Assembly (NCBI RefSeq): GCF_000010525.1
Contig: NC_009937.1
Coordinates: 3,911,501-3,975,500, forward strand
Source of the DNA: Azorhizobium caulinodans ORS 571
GTDB lineage: Bacteria; Pseudomonadota; Alphaproteobacteria; Rhizobiales; Xanthobacteraceae
Length of the DNA: 64,000 bases
Reading direction: 5' to 3'
Position 1 is the stretch's first letter. Each line of letters opens with the position of its first letter. The notes below the pieces were generated by a model that was not told the DNA's origin, did no database searches, and worked only from the letters and a program-made list of their open reading frames with translations. A program made the translations under genes and the position numbers. This document shows positions 8,912 through 17,287 of the stretch, one piece after another.

Positions 8912-10111
8912 TCAGATTGCGCCTTCCACGGCGGCCCGCCGCAGACGCAGCGCGGACTCGGTGAAGCTGTCCTGATAGAAGCGCAGCAGCGTCTCGCGGG
9001 AAACATTCTCCTTGGTGCGGACAGCAAAAGCCCGCACCCGGTCGAGAATGGCGCGCCCGCGCACCGCATCCACGGTGATGCCCTCGTCGGCCAGCGCCTT
9101 CTCCACCGCCGCAAGACCGGAATGCTTTCCGAGCACCACCGTGTGGCCACGCCCGAACAGTTCCGGATTCAGAGCTTCATAGGTGGCCCGGTCCTTGAGC
9201 AGGCCGGAGACATGGATGCCCGACTCGTGGGTGAACACATCCGCGCCGACGATGGCCTTGCCGCGCGGCACCGGACGGGCGGCGGCGCCGCACACTAGTT
9301 CGGCCAGCGGCTTCAGCGCGGCCGGAGCGATGCCGGTCTCCGCCCGCGCCGTCTGGCGCAGGGCGATGGCCACTTCCTCCAGCGCGGCATTGCCCGCGCG
9401 CTCGCCGAGCCCGGCGACGGTGACGCTGGCGTGACGCGCTCCGCCCATCACCGCCGCCAGCGTATTGGCGGTGGCAAGGCCGAGATCGTCATGGGCGTGG
9501 AACTCAAGCTCGATGTCGGTGGTGGCGGCCACCCGGCGCACCAATGCATAGGTGCCGAAGGGGTCAAGCACGCCAAGCGTGTCGGCCAGCCGCAGGCGAA
9601 AGGCGCCCGCCGCCTTCGCCGTCTCCGCGAGACGGCAGAGAAAATCGGGATCGGCCCGCGAGGAATCCTCGCCCCCTACCGCCACCTCAAAGCCGAGCCG
9701 ACGCGCCAGTGTCACCACCTCCGCCACACGGCCGAGCGCCCAGGCGCGATCCTTGCCGAGCTTGCCGGCCAGTTGCCGGTCGGAGGTGGGAATGGAGACA
9801 TTGACGATCTTCACGCCCGCCGCGACGGCGGCCATCAGGTCGTCCTCGCTCATGCGGCACCAGGCCATGACGCGCGTCGGGAGGTTCAGCGAGACGATGG
9901 AGCGGATGGTTTCCACCTCTTCGTCGCCCATGGCGGGCGTTCCCGCCTCGATCTCCGGGACACCGGCGGCGGCAAGGGCGGCGGCGATCTCGATCTTCTC
10001 CTTGCGGGTGAAGGCGACACCCGGCGCCTGCTCGCCGTCGCGCAGCGTGGTGTCGTTCAGGAACGCCGTCCGCTGAAGCGGCGCGGGGTTTGCGGGTGTC
10101 TTGGCGAGCAT
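8912..10111 (-). CDS. nifV: homocitrate synthase NifV
   Basis: The 399-residue enzyme condenses acetyl-CoA and 2-oxoglutarate to R-homocitrate, the organic ligand of FeMo-cofactor. The N-terminus has the DRE-TIM metallolyase signature NDTTLRDGEQ (residues 19-28), followed by the HAHDDLGLA and GLGERAGN motifs and the C-terminal HESGIHVSG segment. I start at the ATG at 10111, which has GGGAGG six bases upstream; an in-frame ATG at 10132 lacks this. A perfect sigma-54 promoter lies 42 bases upstream, so the gene is expected to be switched on under nitrogen-fixing conditions with the following acetyltransferase gene. Confidence 0.95.
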   Translation of the reverse strand: MLAKTPANPAPLQRTAFLNDTTLRDGEQAPGVAFTRKEKIEIAAALAAAGVPEIEAGTPAMGDEEVETIRSIVSLNLPTRVMAWCRMSEDDLMAAVAAGVKIVNVSIPTSDRQLAGKLGKDRAWALGRVAEVVTLARRLGFEVAVGGEDSSRADPDFLCRLAETAKAAGAFRLRLADTLGVLDPFGTYALVRRVAATTDIELEFHAHDDLGLATANTLAAVMGGARHASVTVAGLGERAGNAALEEVAIALRQTARAETGIAPAALKPLAELVCGAAARPVPRGKAIVGADVFTHESGIHVSGLLKDRATYEALNPELFGRGHTVVLGKHSGLAAVEKALADEGITVDAVRGRAILDRVRAFAVRTKENVSRETLLRFYQDSFTESALRLRRAAVEGAI

Positions 10112-10152
10112 GGCAGGCCTCCCACGGAACACAATGAGGTCACGTGGGATGT

Positions 10153-10168
10153 AGCAACGGCTGTGCCA
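10153..10168 (-). promoter_or_regulatory. sigma-54 promoter of nifV
   Basis: Read on the minus strand the site is TGGCACA-GCCG-TTGCT, a full match to the -24/-12 consensus TGGCACR-N4-TTGCW. It sits 42 bases before the nifV ATG. I found no exact TGT-N10-ACA activator site within the next 160 bases upstream. Confidence 0.9.
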
Positions 10169-10286
10169 AACACTTAAGTCATTGTTTTAAATCCGCTTAT
10201 CAGCATCCGTACTGGCCGGGAGCGGGGACGCCCGACAGCATTGTCCGGTTTCGCCCGCTCACCGACAGCCCGTCGTCGCAGACGGC

Positions 10287-10895
10287 TCAATACATGGCAT
10301 GCTGGAAGCGGGCGAGCATGGCTTCCTGGCTCTCGGCTTCCGCAAGACCGATCTGGTCCTTCAGCATCTGGCCAAGGGTCGGAAGCACGGAGCGCTCCAC
10401 CTGCGCCTCCGGGTCCCACAGGCGCGAGCGCATGAAGGCCTTGGCGCAGTGCAGATAGGCCTCGCGCACGCTGATGCGCAGGACCGAGGTCGGCAGCTTG
10501 CCCTCCACCGCGCTGGCGCGACGCAGATCCTCGTCCACCCGGATCTCCGCCGTGCCGTTGATGCGCAGCGTCTCGTCCACGCCGGGGATGAGAAAGATGA
10601 GGCCGATGCCGGGGTTTTCGAGAATGTTGGTGAGGCTGTCGAGGCGGTTGTTGCCCGGCCGGTCAGGCAGGATGAGCGTGGTCTCGTCCTCCACCTGTAC
10701 GAAGCCGGGCAGGTCGCCGCGCGGCGTCACGTCGAGGGCACCGTCGCGGCTCGATGTGGCAAGCATGACGAAGGGGCTGAGGCCGATGAAGCGGCGGCAG
10801 TGCGCATCAAGCTTCGACAACACCTTCTGGGCGGCGCGGGGCGAGACCGCCTTGTAGTGGCTGCGCAGTTGCTCGACGGTCTCGATACGGCTCAT
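10287..10895 (-). CDS. PPOX-type flavoprotein (MSMEG_1061-like)
   Basis: A 202-residue protein with the split-barrel FMN-binding fold of pyridoxamine-phosphate-oxidase relatives: FVMLATSSRDGALDVTPRGDLPGFV, then LILPDRPGNNRLDSLTNIL and GLIFLIPGVDETLRINGTAEI. This pattern matches the FMN-dependent MSMEG_1061 subfamily. Members are generic oxidoreductases of unknown substrate. It sits 36 bases behind phnF on the same strand and may share its transcript, but nothing links it directly to phosphonate use. Confidence 0.8.
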   Translation of the reverse strand: MSRIETVEQLRSHYKAVSPRAAQKVLSKLDAHCRRFIGLSPFVMLATSSRDGALDVTPRGDLPGFVQVEDETTLILPDRPGNNRLDSLTNILENPGIGLIFLIPGVDETLRINGTAEIRVDEDLRRASAVEGKLPTSVLRISVREAYLHCAKAFMRSRLWDPEAQVERSVLPTLGQMLKDQIGLAEAESQEAMLARFQHAMY

Positions 10896-10931
10896 GACGA
10901 TCCTCTGGGGCGGGATAGGGCGGGCGGCGGT

Positions 10932-11714
10932 TCAGGGCTTGATGATCAACTGGACCCGGTCGGCGACGAAGCTCGAACGGCCCCACTGTAATGGCACGCC
11001 GGCAATGTCCACATCCACCCGTTCCAGAACCATGACGGAGCGCCCGGCGGGGATCGCGAGAAGCATGCGCTCGCGTTCGTCGGCGATGCGCGCGCCGATG
11101 CGGGTTTCCTTGCGGCGATAATCGACGATGCCGAGGGTGGAGAGCGCACGGGTTAGCGAGCCCGTTGCCGCATAGATGAGGTCGAGGTCCTGACAGCGGG
11201 AATGGACGAACCAGGACGAGCCGCAGGACATGGGCACGCCGTCCGCCTCATGCATGGTGTCGATGCGCAGCACCCTGTCGCCGACCGAGAGGCCCAGTTC
11301 CCGCGCCACGTCCGGCGTCGCCGCCTCCACCTGCGAGCCAAGGAAACGGCCATGCGGCTCGCGGCCGTTGGCCAGCACGATTTCCGAAAAGCGGGTGCGC
11401 GGACCGATGGGATAGCGCAGCGGCGGCTCCTTCACGAAGGTACCGCGGCCGGGCGTCGCTTCCACGAGGCCCCGTTCCGTGAGGACGCCGAGCGCCCGGC
11501 GCACCGTGTGACGGTTGACGCCGAACCGTTCCGCCAGTTCCGCCTCGACCGGCAGGCGGGCGCCCGCAGGGCGCGCACCCGAGACGATCTCCGCCTCCAG
11601 CGTCTCGGCGATCTGCTTCCAGAGCGCCACGCCGCTGCCGCGGCGCAGATCGCCGTCCCGCTCGCCTGTCATCGGGCCGTGATCCGCCACGTCCAAACTG
11701 TCGTCCTGCACCAC
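10932..11714 (-). CDS. phnF: phosphonate operon regulator PhnF, GntR/HutC family
   Basis: A 260-residue regulator with an N-terminal winged helix-turn-helix (about 30-95, with RFGVNRHTVRRALGVLTERGLV) and a C-terminal UTRA effector domain (about 110-255). It lies divergently from phnG, the usual place of PhnF, and most likely represses the phn operon. The start is GTG at 11714 with an AAGGGGGG stretch before it; a Met at residue 15 is an alternative. An inverted repeat in the shared upstream region is its likely operator. Confidence 0.88.
   Translation of the reverse strand: MVQDDSLDVADHGPMTGERDGDLRRGSGVALWKQIAETLEAEIVSGARPAGARLPVEAELAERFGVNRHTVRRALGVLTERGLVEATPGRGTFVKEPPLRYPIGPRTRFSEIVLANGREPHGRFLGSQVEAATPDVARELGLSVGDRVLRIDTMHEADGVPMSCGSSWFVHSRCQDLDLIYAATGSLTRALSTLGIVDYRRKETRIGARIADERERMLLAIPAGRSVMVLERVDVDIAGVPLQWGRSSFVADRVQLIIKP
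11666..11683 (+). promoter_or_regulatory. possible Pho box inside phnF 5' end
   Basis: CTGTCAT-CGGG-CCGTGAT resembles two PhoB half-sites (CTGTCAT-N4-CTGTCAT), the first exact and the second 5 of 7. It lies in the first codons of phnF, about 250 bases before phnG. C-P lyase operons are commonly under PhoB control, but this single weak match could be chance. Confidence 0.3.
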
Positions 11715-11755
11715 CGGTGGCCCCCCTTCGATTTTTCCGCCGCTCGCGCTTGCCT

Positions 11756-11779
11756 ATTTGTATAGACTTTTATACAAAT
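11756..11779. promoter_or_regulatory. inverted repeat, likely PhnF operator
   Basis: ATTTGTATA and TATACAAAT form perfect 9-base arms around the spacer GACTTT. The repeat is AT-rich in a GC-rich region and lies between the divergent phnF and phnG genes. This is where a GntR-type repressor would cover both promoters. Confidence 0.75.
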
Positions 11780-11929
11780 CCCGTCCAGATGCTTCGGCGG
11801 GATGGGCACACGCCCGATGCCCGCCCTGAGATCCGCAACACGCGACGTCTGGCAGCGGAGACCCGCGCGCCAGCCCCTCAGCTTCGCCCCGCCGATCGGC
11901 GCCGGGGCCAATCGTTCGAAGAGGCGACA

Positions 11930-12379
11930 ATGGCGGCGGAAGACACGACGCAACGCCAGGCGATCATGGGAACACTCGCCCGCGCCACGGCGCAGGAGCT
12001 GTCCGCAGCGGTGGAGCGGTTCAAGCCGCTGCCCCCCATTCACGACCTGCGCCCGGCCGAAGTGGGACTCGCCATGGTGCGGGGCCGCATCGGCGGCGAT
12101 GGCGATGCCTTCAATGCCGGCGAGGCCACCGTCACCCGCGCGGCCGTCCGCATCGAAGGTGGCGCGACCGGCGTCTCCTATTTGCTCGGCCGGGCGCCGG
12201 ACCGGGCCCGAACCGCCGCCATCCTTGACGCGCTCTGGCAGGACAATGCCCTGCGGATCGCAGTGGAAGAGGCGCTTGGCCCCGTGCGGGCCCGCCTCGC
12301 GGCGGAGGCAACGGACGCCCGAGAAAAGACAGAAGCGACCAAGGTGAACTTCTTCACCATGGTCCGTGGAGAGGACTGA
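11930..12379 (+). CDS. phnG: C-P lyase core subunit PhnG
   Basis: The 149-residue product starts at the ATG giving MAAEDTTQRQAIMGTLARA; the open frame reaching further upstream crosses the operator region and is not coding. PhnG helps form the PhnGHIJ core complex that transfers phosphonate to ribose triphosphate and cleaves the C-P bond. Family features include RxxxMGxLARA near the start and the closing TKVNFFTMVRGED. It overlaps phnH by one base. Confidence 0.92.
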   Translation: MAAEDTTQRQAIMGTLARATAQELSAAVERFKPLPPIHDLRPAEVGLAMVRGRIGGDGDAFNAGEATVTRAAVRIEGGATGVSYLLGRAPDRARTAAILDALWQDNALRIAVEEALGPVRARLAAEATDAREKTEATKVNFFTMVRGED

Positions 12380-12972
12380 TGACCGATCTTGCCCTCGGCT
12401 TCGCCGATCCCGTCCGCGAGGCGCAGGCCACCTTCAAGGCGGTGATGTGGGCCATCTCGCGCCCCGGCAACCGGATGCCGCTCGCCACCGGCCTCAAGCC
12501 TCCGGCGCCGCTCACGCCCGAAATGGCCGCCTGCGTCCTCGCGGTCGCCGATTATGAGACGCCTCTCTGGCTCGATGCGAAGCTCGCCGCCCGCGCCGAA
12601 GTGCTGGACTTCCTGCGCTTCCATACCGGGGCCCCGATCCTCGCGGAGCCGGGCGAGGCGCGCCTCGCGCTCATCAGCGATCCGGCGGCGCTCCCGCCCC
12701 TCACCGATTTCGCCCAGGGCACGCCTGAGTATCCGGATCGCTCCACCACGCTCATTCTCGCGGTGGACGATCTCACCGATGCGCCCTTCACGCTGGAAGG
12801 GCCGGGAATCAAGCATACGCGCCGCTTCGGCGCGGCGCCGCTGCCCGCGGATTTTGCCGCCCGCTGGGCCGACAACCGGCTGCTGTTTCCGCTGGGTGTC
12901 GATCTCATCTTCACCACGTCAGGGCTGGTGTCGGCCCTGCCGCGCTCCACCCGCATCACCGCGGAGGCCTGA
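12379..12972 (+). CDS. phnH: C-P lyase subunit PhnH
   Basis: A 197-residue protein with the PhnH opening GFADPVREAQATFKAVMWAISRPG and the typical GPGI and GVDLIF segments. PhnH is a PLP-transferase-like fold without PLP that belongs to the C-P lyase core. It begins at the last base of phnG, so the two are coupled, and it is followed by phnI after three bases. Confidence 0.93.
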   Translation: MTDLALGFADPVREAQATFKAVMWAISRPGNRMPLATGLKPPAPLTPEMAACVLAVADYETPLWLDAKLAARAEVLDFLRFHTGAPILAEPGEARLALISDPAALPPLTDFAQGTPEYPDRSTTLILAVDDLTDAPFTLEGPGIKHTRRFGAAPLPADFAARWADNRLLFPLGVDLIFTTSGLVSALPRSTRITAEA

Positions 12973-12975
12973 TCC

Positions 12976-14091
12976 ATGTATGTGGCCGTCAAGGGTGGCG
13001 AGACCGCCATCCGCAACGCCCATGCCCTGCTCGCCGAGACCCGGCGTGGGGATACGTCGGTGCCGGAGATCGGCATCGACCAGATCGCCGGCCAGCTCAC
13101 GCTGGCGGTGGATCGCGTGATGAGCGAAGGCTCGCTTTATGACCGCCCACTCGCCGCGCTTGCCATCAAGCAGGCGCGCGGCGATCTCATCGAGGCCATC
13201 TTCCTCGTGCGCGCCTTCCGCACCACCTTGCCCCGCTTCGGCTATAGCGAGCCGGTGGACACGGGCCGGATGCGCGTGGAACGGCGCATCTCCGCCACCT
13301 ACAAGGACATTCCGGGCGGCCAGGTGCTCGGCCCCACCTTCGATTACACCCATCGCCTGCTGGACCCGACGCTCGCGACGACCGGCGGCGCGGCCGGTGC
13401 GCCCAAGGGCCAGCCCGCACGCGCGGACGGCGCGGCGGAGCCCGGTCCCATGCCCCGCGTCACCGATCTTCTGGGCGACGAGGGGCTGATCGAGCCGGCG
13501 CCCGCCACCGGCGAGGAGCCGCGCGATCTCACCCGGGAACCCTTGAGCTTCCCCGCCGACCGTCCCCTCCGCCTCCAGAATCTCGCGCGGGGCGATGAGG
13601 GCTTCCTGCTCTCGCTCGGCTATTCCACCCAGCGCGGCTATGCCCGCAGCCATCCCTTCGTGGGCGAGATCCGCTTCGGCACCGTCGAGGTGGAGCTGTT
13701 CGTGGAGGAACTGGGCTTTGCGGTGCCGCTCGGCGACATCGCGCTCACCGAGTGCCAGATGGTGAACCAGTTCAAGGGCTCCGCCAGCGAGCCGCCGAAG
13801 TTCACGCGCGGCTATGGCCTCGTGTTCGGCCAGAGCGAGCGCAAGGCCATGTCGGTGGCGCTGGTGGATCGCGCGCTCCGCTTCAAGGAACTGGGCGAAG
13901 AACAGTCCGCCCCCGCGCAGGACGAGGAATTTGTCCTCTCCCACTCCGACAATGTGCAGGCCACCGGCTTCGTGGAGCATCTGAAGCTGCCGCACTACGT
14001 GGATTTCCAGGCCGAACTCGACCTCGTGCGCCGGATGCGCGCCGAGCATGCGGACGGCACCGAGACCAGCCAGCAGGAGGCGGCGGAATGA
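12976..14091 (+). CDS. phnI: C-P lyase subunit PhnI
   Basis: A 371-residue protein beginning MYVAVKGGETAIRNAHALLAETRRGD, the PhnI signature. With PhnG, H and L it forms the nucleosidase/transferase step that joins phosphonate to ATP-derived ribose. The C-terminal QAEVDLVRRM-like end (AELDLVRRMRAEH) is also typical. It overlaps phnJ by four bases. Confidence 0.94.
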   Translation: MYVAVKGGETAIRNAHALLAETRRGDTSVPEIGIDQIAGQLTLAVDRVMSEGSLYDRPLAALAIKQARGDLIEAIFLVRAFRTTLPRFGYSEPVDTGRMRVERRISATYKDIPGGQVLGPTFDYTHRLLDPTLATTGGAAGAPKGQPARADGAAEPGPMPRVTDLLGDEGLIEPAPATGEEPRDLTREPLSFPADRPLRLQNLARGDEGFLLSLGYSTQRGYARSHPFVGEIRFGTVEVELFVEELGFAVPLGDIALTECQMVNQFKGSASEPPKFTRGYGLVFGQSERKAMSVALVDRALRFKELGEEQSAPAQDEEFVLSHSDNVQATGFVEHLKLPHYVDFQAELDLVRRMRAEHADGTETSQQEAAE

Positions 14092-15008
14092 ACGCGCCCT
14101 TCGAAACCGCACAGGCGTCAACGCCCGCCGGCATGCCGGCCATCACCTACAATTTTGCCTATCTGGACGAGCAGACGAAAAGGATGATCCGCCGGGCGAT
14201 CCTGAAGGCCATTGCCATTCCCGGCTATCAGGTGCCCTTCGCCAGCCGCGAAATGCCCATGCCCTATGGCTGGGGCACCGGCGGCGTTCAGGTGACGGCC
14301 GCGATCCTCGGACCCGACGATGTGCTCAAGGTCATCGATCAGGGTTCGGACGACACCACGAATGCGGTGGCCATCCGCGGCTTCTTCGAGACCACGGCCG
14401 GTGTTGCCACCACGACGCGCACGCAGGACGCCACCGTCATCCAGACGCGGCACCGGGTGCCCGAGACCGCGCTTCAGGCGCATCAGGTGCTGGTCTATCA
14501 GGTGCCGATCCCCGAGCCGCTGCGCTTCCTCGAGCCGCGCGAGACCGAGACGCGGAAGCTGCATGCGCTGGCCGATTACGGCCTCATGCATGTGAAGCTC
14601 TATGAGGACATCGCCCGCCACGGCCATATCGCCACCACCTATGCCTATCCGGTGGAAGTGGACGGGCGCTATGTGATGGACCCCTCGCCCATCCCGAAGT
14701 TCGACAACCCGAAGATGGACGACAGCCCGGCGCTCCAGCTCTTCGGCGCGGGGCGCGAGAAGCGCATCTATGCCATTCCCCCGCACACCAAGGTGGTACC
14801 CCTCGATTTCGAGGACCATCCCTTCAAGGTGCAGCATTTCGCGAAGCCCTGCGCGCTCTGCGGCGCCACCGGCGTCTATCTGGACGAAGTGATCCTCGAT
14901 GATCGCGGCGGGCGCATGTTCGTGTGCTCGGACACCGACCATTGCAATACCCGTCAGGGCGAGGGCCATCGCGGCGAGATGAGCGGGCTTCCGGAGGCGG
15001 CGGAATGA
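14088..15008 (+). CDS. phnJ: C-P lyase radical SAM subunit PhnJ
   Basis: The 306-residue protein starts at the ATG overlapping the phnI stop. PhnJ is the radical-SAM enzyme that cleaves the carbon-phosphorus bond of ribose-phosphonate. The four cysteines in the pattern C-x2-C-x21-C-x5-C (CALC...VCSDTDHC, near residues 257-290) bind the 4Fe-4S cluster and supply the catalytic Cys. The N-terminal NFAYLDEQTKRMIRRAILKAIAIPGYQVPF is highly typical. It overlaps the next gene by four bases. Confidence 0.96.
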   Translation: MNAPFETAQASTPAGMPAITYNFAYLDEQTKRMIRRAILKAIAIPGYQVPFASREMPMPYGWGTGGVQVTAAILGPDDVLKVIDQGSDDTTNAVAIRGFFETTAGVATTTRTQDATVIQTRHRVPETALQAHQVLVYQVPIPEPLRFLEPRETETRKLHALADYGLMHVKLYEDIARHGHIATTYAYPVEVDGRYVMDPSPIPKFDNPKMDDSPALQLFGAGREKRIYAIPPHTKVVPLDFEDHPFKVQHFAKPCALCGATGVYLDEVILDDRGGRMFVCSDTDHCNTRQGEGHRGEMSGLPEAAE

Positions 15009-15502
15009 GCGCGCTCACCATCCGCCCCGCCACTGGAGATGACCTGCCGGACGTCCTCGCCCTCTATGCCCAGCCGGGCATGGATGACGGCAAGATCCTG
15101 CCGCTGGACGAGGCCAAGGCGCTCTTTGACCGTTTCGCCCGCTATCCCGACTATGTGCTGTATGTGGCACAGGACGCGAACGGCATCGTCGGCACCTTCG
15201 CGCTGCTGGTGATGGACAATCTCGGCCATCTCGGCGCGCCCTCGGCCGTCATTGAGGATGTGGTCGTCTCTCCCGCCCGACAGGGCGGCGGGGTCGGCGG
15301 CGCCATGATGCGCTTCGCCATGAAGAAGGCCGCCGAAAAGGGCTGCTACAAGCTGGTCCTCTCCTCCAACGCCAAGCGCGTGAAGGCCCACCAGTTCTAC
15401 GAGAACCTCGGCTTCCGCCGCCATGGCGTGAGCCTGCACGTGGACCTGACGCCCGAGGGCGAGGCCCTCCCTCCCACGGAGCCTCGGGAGGTTGCGTCAT
15501 GA
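15005..15502 (+). CDS. GNAT acetyltransferase in the phn operon (PhnO-like)
   Basis: A 165-residue single-domain GNAT protein: LTIRPATGDDLPDVLALYAQPGMDDG at the start, the acetyl-CoA loop region VVVSPARQGGGVGGAMMRFA, and LSSNAKRVKAHQFYENLGFRRHGVSL at the end. In phn operons such genes (phnO) acetylate aminoalkylphosphonates. Position between phnJ and phnK supports that role, but substrate choice is inference. It overlaps phnJ by four bases and is followed by a palindromic element before phnK. Confidence 0.82.
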   Translation: MSALTIRPATGDDLPDVLALYAQPGMDDGKILPLDEAKALFDRFARYPDYVLYVAQDANGIVGTFALLVMDNLGHLGAPSAVIEDVVVSPARQGGGVGGAMMRFAMKKAAEKGCYKLVLSSNAKRVKAHQFYENLGFRRHGVSLHVDLTPEGEALPPTEPREVAS

Positions 15503-15534
15503 GCGGGAACACACCCGCCTCATCCCGCACAACG

Positions 15535-15682
15535 CGCCCTCTCCCCCCTTGTGGGGGAGAGTTGGAGAGGGGGGTGACGCGGTTGCGTCTGACGGACCCG
15601 TCGGCGTCCGCGACCTCACCCTTTCGGAGAGGGCATTACCCCCCTCCCCACCCCTCCCCCGCAAGGGGGGAGGGAGATGGCC
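15535..15682. repeat. intergenic palindromic repeat element
   Basis: Two nested hairpins face each other: CTCTCCCCCCTTGTGGGGGAGAG-like sequence at about 15538-15565, and CCTCCCCCGCAAGGGGGGAGG-like sequence at about 15652-15675. The outer parts (GAGAGGGGGGTGAC and CATTACCCCCCTCC) also pair. Such C/G-block palindromes are common mobile intergenic repeats in rhizobial genomes. Here it splits the phn operon before phnK and could act as a messenger-stability or attenuation structure. Confidence 0.75.
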
Positions 15683-15737
15683 GCTCGGCTAGACAGCCCA
15701 CCATCCTTCCCCAGACACACGTCATCGAGGCCCGGCC

Positions 15738-16517
15738 ATGACGGACGATGCTCCCCTTCTCGTCGCCGAGGGGCTGACGCGCTATTACGGCGCCCGCCTC
15801 GGCTGCCGGGATGTCTCCCTCACGCTCCATCCGGGCGAAGTGCTTGCCATCGTGGGCGAGAGCGGCTCCGGCAAGTCCACCTTGCTCGGCCTGCTCTCCA
15901 CGGAGCTGGAGCCCTCCGCCGGCCATGTGAGCTACCGCATGCGCGACGGCACCCTTCGTGACCTCGCCTCCCTCACCGAGGGCGAGCGACGTCTGCTGCT
16001 GCGCACCGACTGGGGTTTCGTGCGCCAGCATGCGGAGAAGGGCCTGCGCATGGCGGTCTCCGCCGGTGGCAATGTGGGCGAGCGGCTGATGGCGGTGGGC
16101 TGGCGCAACTATGCCGGCATCCGCGACGAGGCCATCGACTGGCTCTCCCGCGTGGAAATCCAGCCGGACCGCATCGATGACGATCCGCGCGCCTTCTCCG
16201 GCGGCATGCGCCAGCGCCTCCAGATCGCCCGCAACCTCGTCACCAAGCCGCGCCTCGTCTTCATGGACGAGCCCACCGGGGGGCTCGATGTCTCCGTGCA
16301 GGCGCGCCTGCTCGACCTCATCCGCTCGCTGGTGGCGGATCTTGGCCTTGCGGTCGTCATCGTCACCCACGACCTTGCGGTCGCCCGCCTGCTCTCCCAC
16401 CGCATCATGGTGATGAAGGAAGGACGGGTGATCGAGGAAGGCCTCACCGACCAGGTGCTCGACGATCCGCGCGAGCCCTATACCCAACTCCTCGTCTCCT
16501 CGGTGCTCGCCGCATGA
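15738..16517 (+). CDS. phnK: C-P lyase ABC-type subunit PhnK
   Basis: A 259-residue ABC ATPase. Walker A is GESGSGKST (residues 40-48), the signature is FSGGMRQRLQIARNL, and Walker B is LVFMDEPTGGLD. PhnK binds the C-P lyase core as a dimer and is needed for phosphonate breakdown rather than transport. The gene overlaps phnL by four bases. The gap to the upstream GNAT gene is filled by a palindromic repeat. Confidence 0.93.
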   Translation: MTDDAPLLVAEGLTRYYGARLGCRDVSLTLHPGEVLAIVGESGSGKSTLLGLLSTELEPSAGHVSYRMRDGTLRDLASLTEGERRLLLRTDWGFVRQHAEKGLRMAVSAGGNVGERLMAVGWRNYAGIRDEAIDWLSRVEIQPDRIDDDPRAFSGGMRQRLQIARNLVTKPRLVFMDEPTGGLDVSVQARLLDLIRSLVADLGLAVVIVTHDLAVARLLSHRIMVMKEGRVIEEGLTDQVLDDPREPYTQLLVSSVLAA

Positions 16518-17272
16518 CGCTCCACACCGCTCCCCAGACGGCGGCGACACCGCTGCCTCCCGCCCTTCCAGCAGGCACCCTGCTGCGCGTGGAAAGCCTC
16601 GCCAAGGCCTTCACCCTGCATCTGCGCGGCGGCGCCCGTCTGCCGGTGGTGGATGGCGCGGGCTTCGAGGTGCGCGCCGGCACCTGCGTGGCGCTGGGCG
16701 GCCCGTCCGGTGCCGGCAAGAGCTCCATCCTCAAGATGGTCTATGGCAACTATCGCACGGACGCCGGAGCCATCTGGCTGATGGACGAGACCAGTCCGGT
16801 CGATGTCGCCCACGCCGCCCCCCGCCAGATGCTGGACCTGCGCCGCCGGCGCATCGGCTATGTGAGCCAGTTCCTGCGTGTCATCCCGCGCGTCTCCGCC
16901 CTCGATGTGGTGGCCGAGCCCCTGATGGCGGAAGGCGTCCCACCCGAGCAGGCGCGCGCGAAGGCGCGCGAGCTTCTGGCACGCCTCAATCTGCCGGAGC
17001 GGCTGTGGAGCCTGCCGCCCGCCACCTTCTCCGGCGGCGAGCAGCAGCGCGTGAACGTGGCGCGCGGGTTCATCTCCAGCCGGCCCCTCCTGCTGCTGGA
17101 CGAGCCCACCGCCTCGCTCGACGTAGTGAACCGGCAGGTGGTGATCGACCTCATCACCGAGAAGAAGGCCGCCGGCACCGGGCTTCTCGGCATTTTCCAT
17201 GACGCGGATACGCGCGATGCGGTGGCGGACGAAGTGGTAGACGTCTCCGCCTTCGCCACCCGGCCCAACTGA
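16514..17272 (+). CDS. phnL: C-P lyase ABC-type subunit PhnL
   Basis: A 252-residue ABC ATPase with Walker A GPSGAGKSS, signature FSGGEQQRVNVARGF and Walker B LLLLDEPTASLD. VSQFLRVIPRVSALDVVAEPL and the STAR-free end are characteristic of PhnL. It cooperates with PhnK and the GHI subunits in phosphonate activation. It starts inside the phnK stop and is followed by phnM after 15 bases with an AGAAGGA site. Confidence 0.92.
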   Translation: MTLHTAPQTAATPLPPALPAGTLLRVESLAKAFTLHLRGGARLPVVDGAGFEVRAGTCVALGGPSGAGKSSILKMVYGNYRTDAGAIWLMDETSPVDVAHAAPRQMLDLRRRRIGYVSQFLRVIPRVSALDVVAEPLMAEGVPPEQARAKARELLARLNLPERLWSLPPATFSGGEQQRVNVARGFISSRPLLLLDEPTASLDVVNRQVVIDLITEKKAAGTGLLGIFHDADTRDAVADEVVDVSAFATRPN

Positions 17273-17287
17273 CAGAAGGAACAGCCC

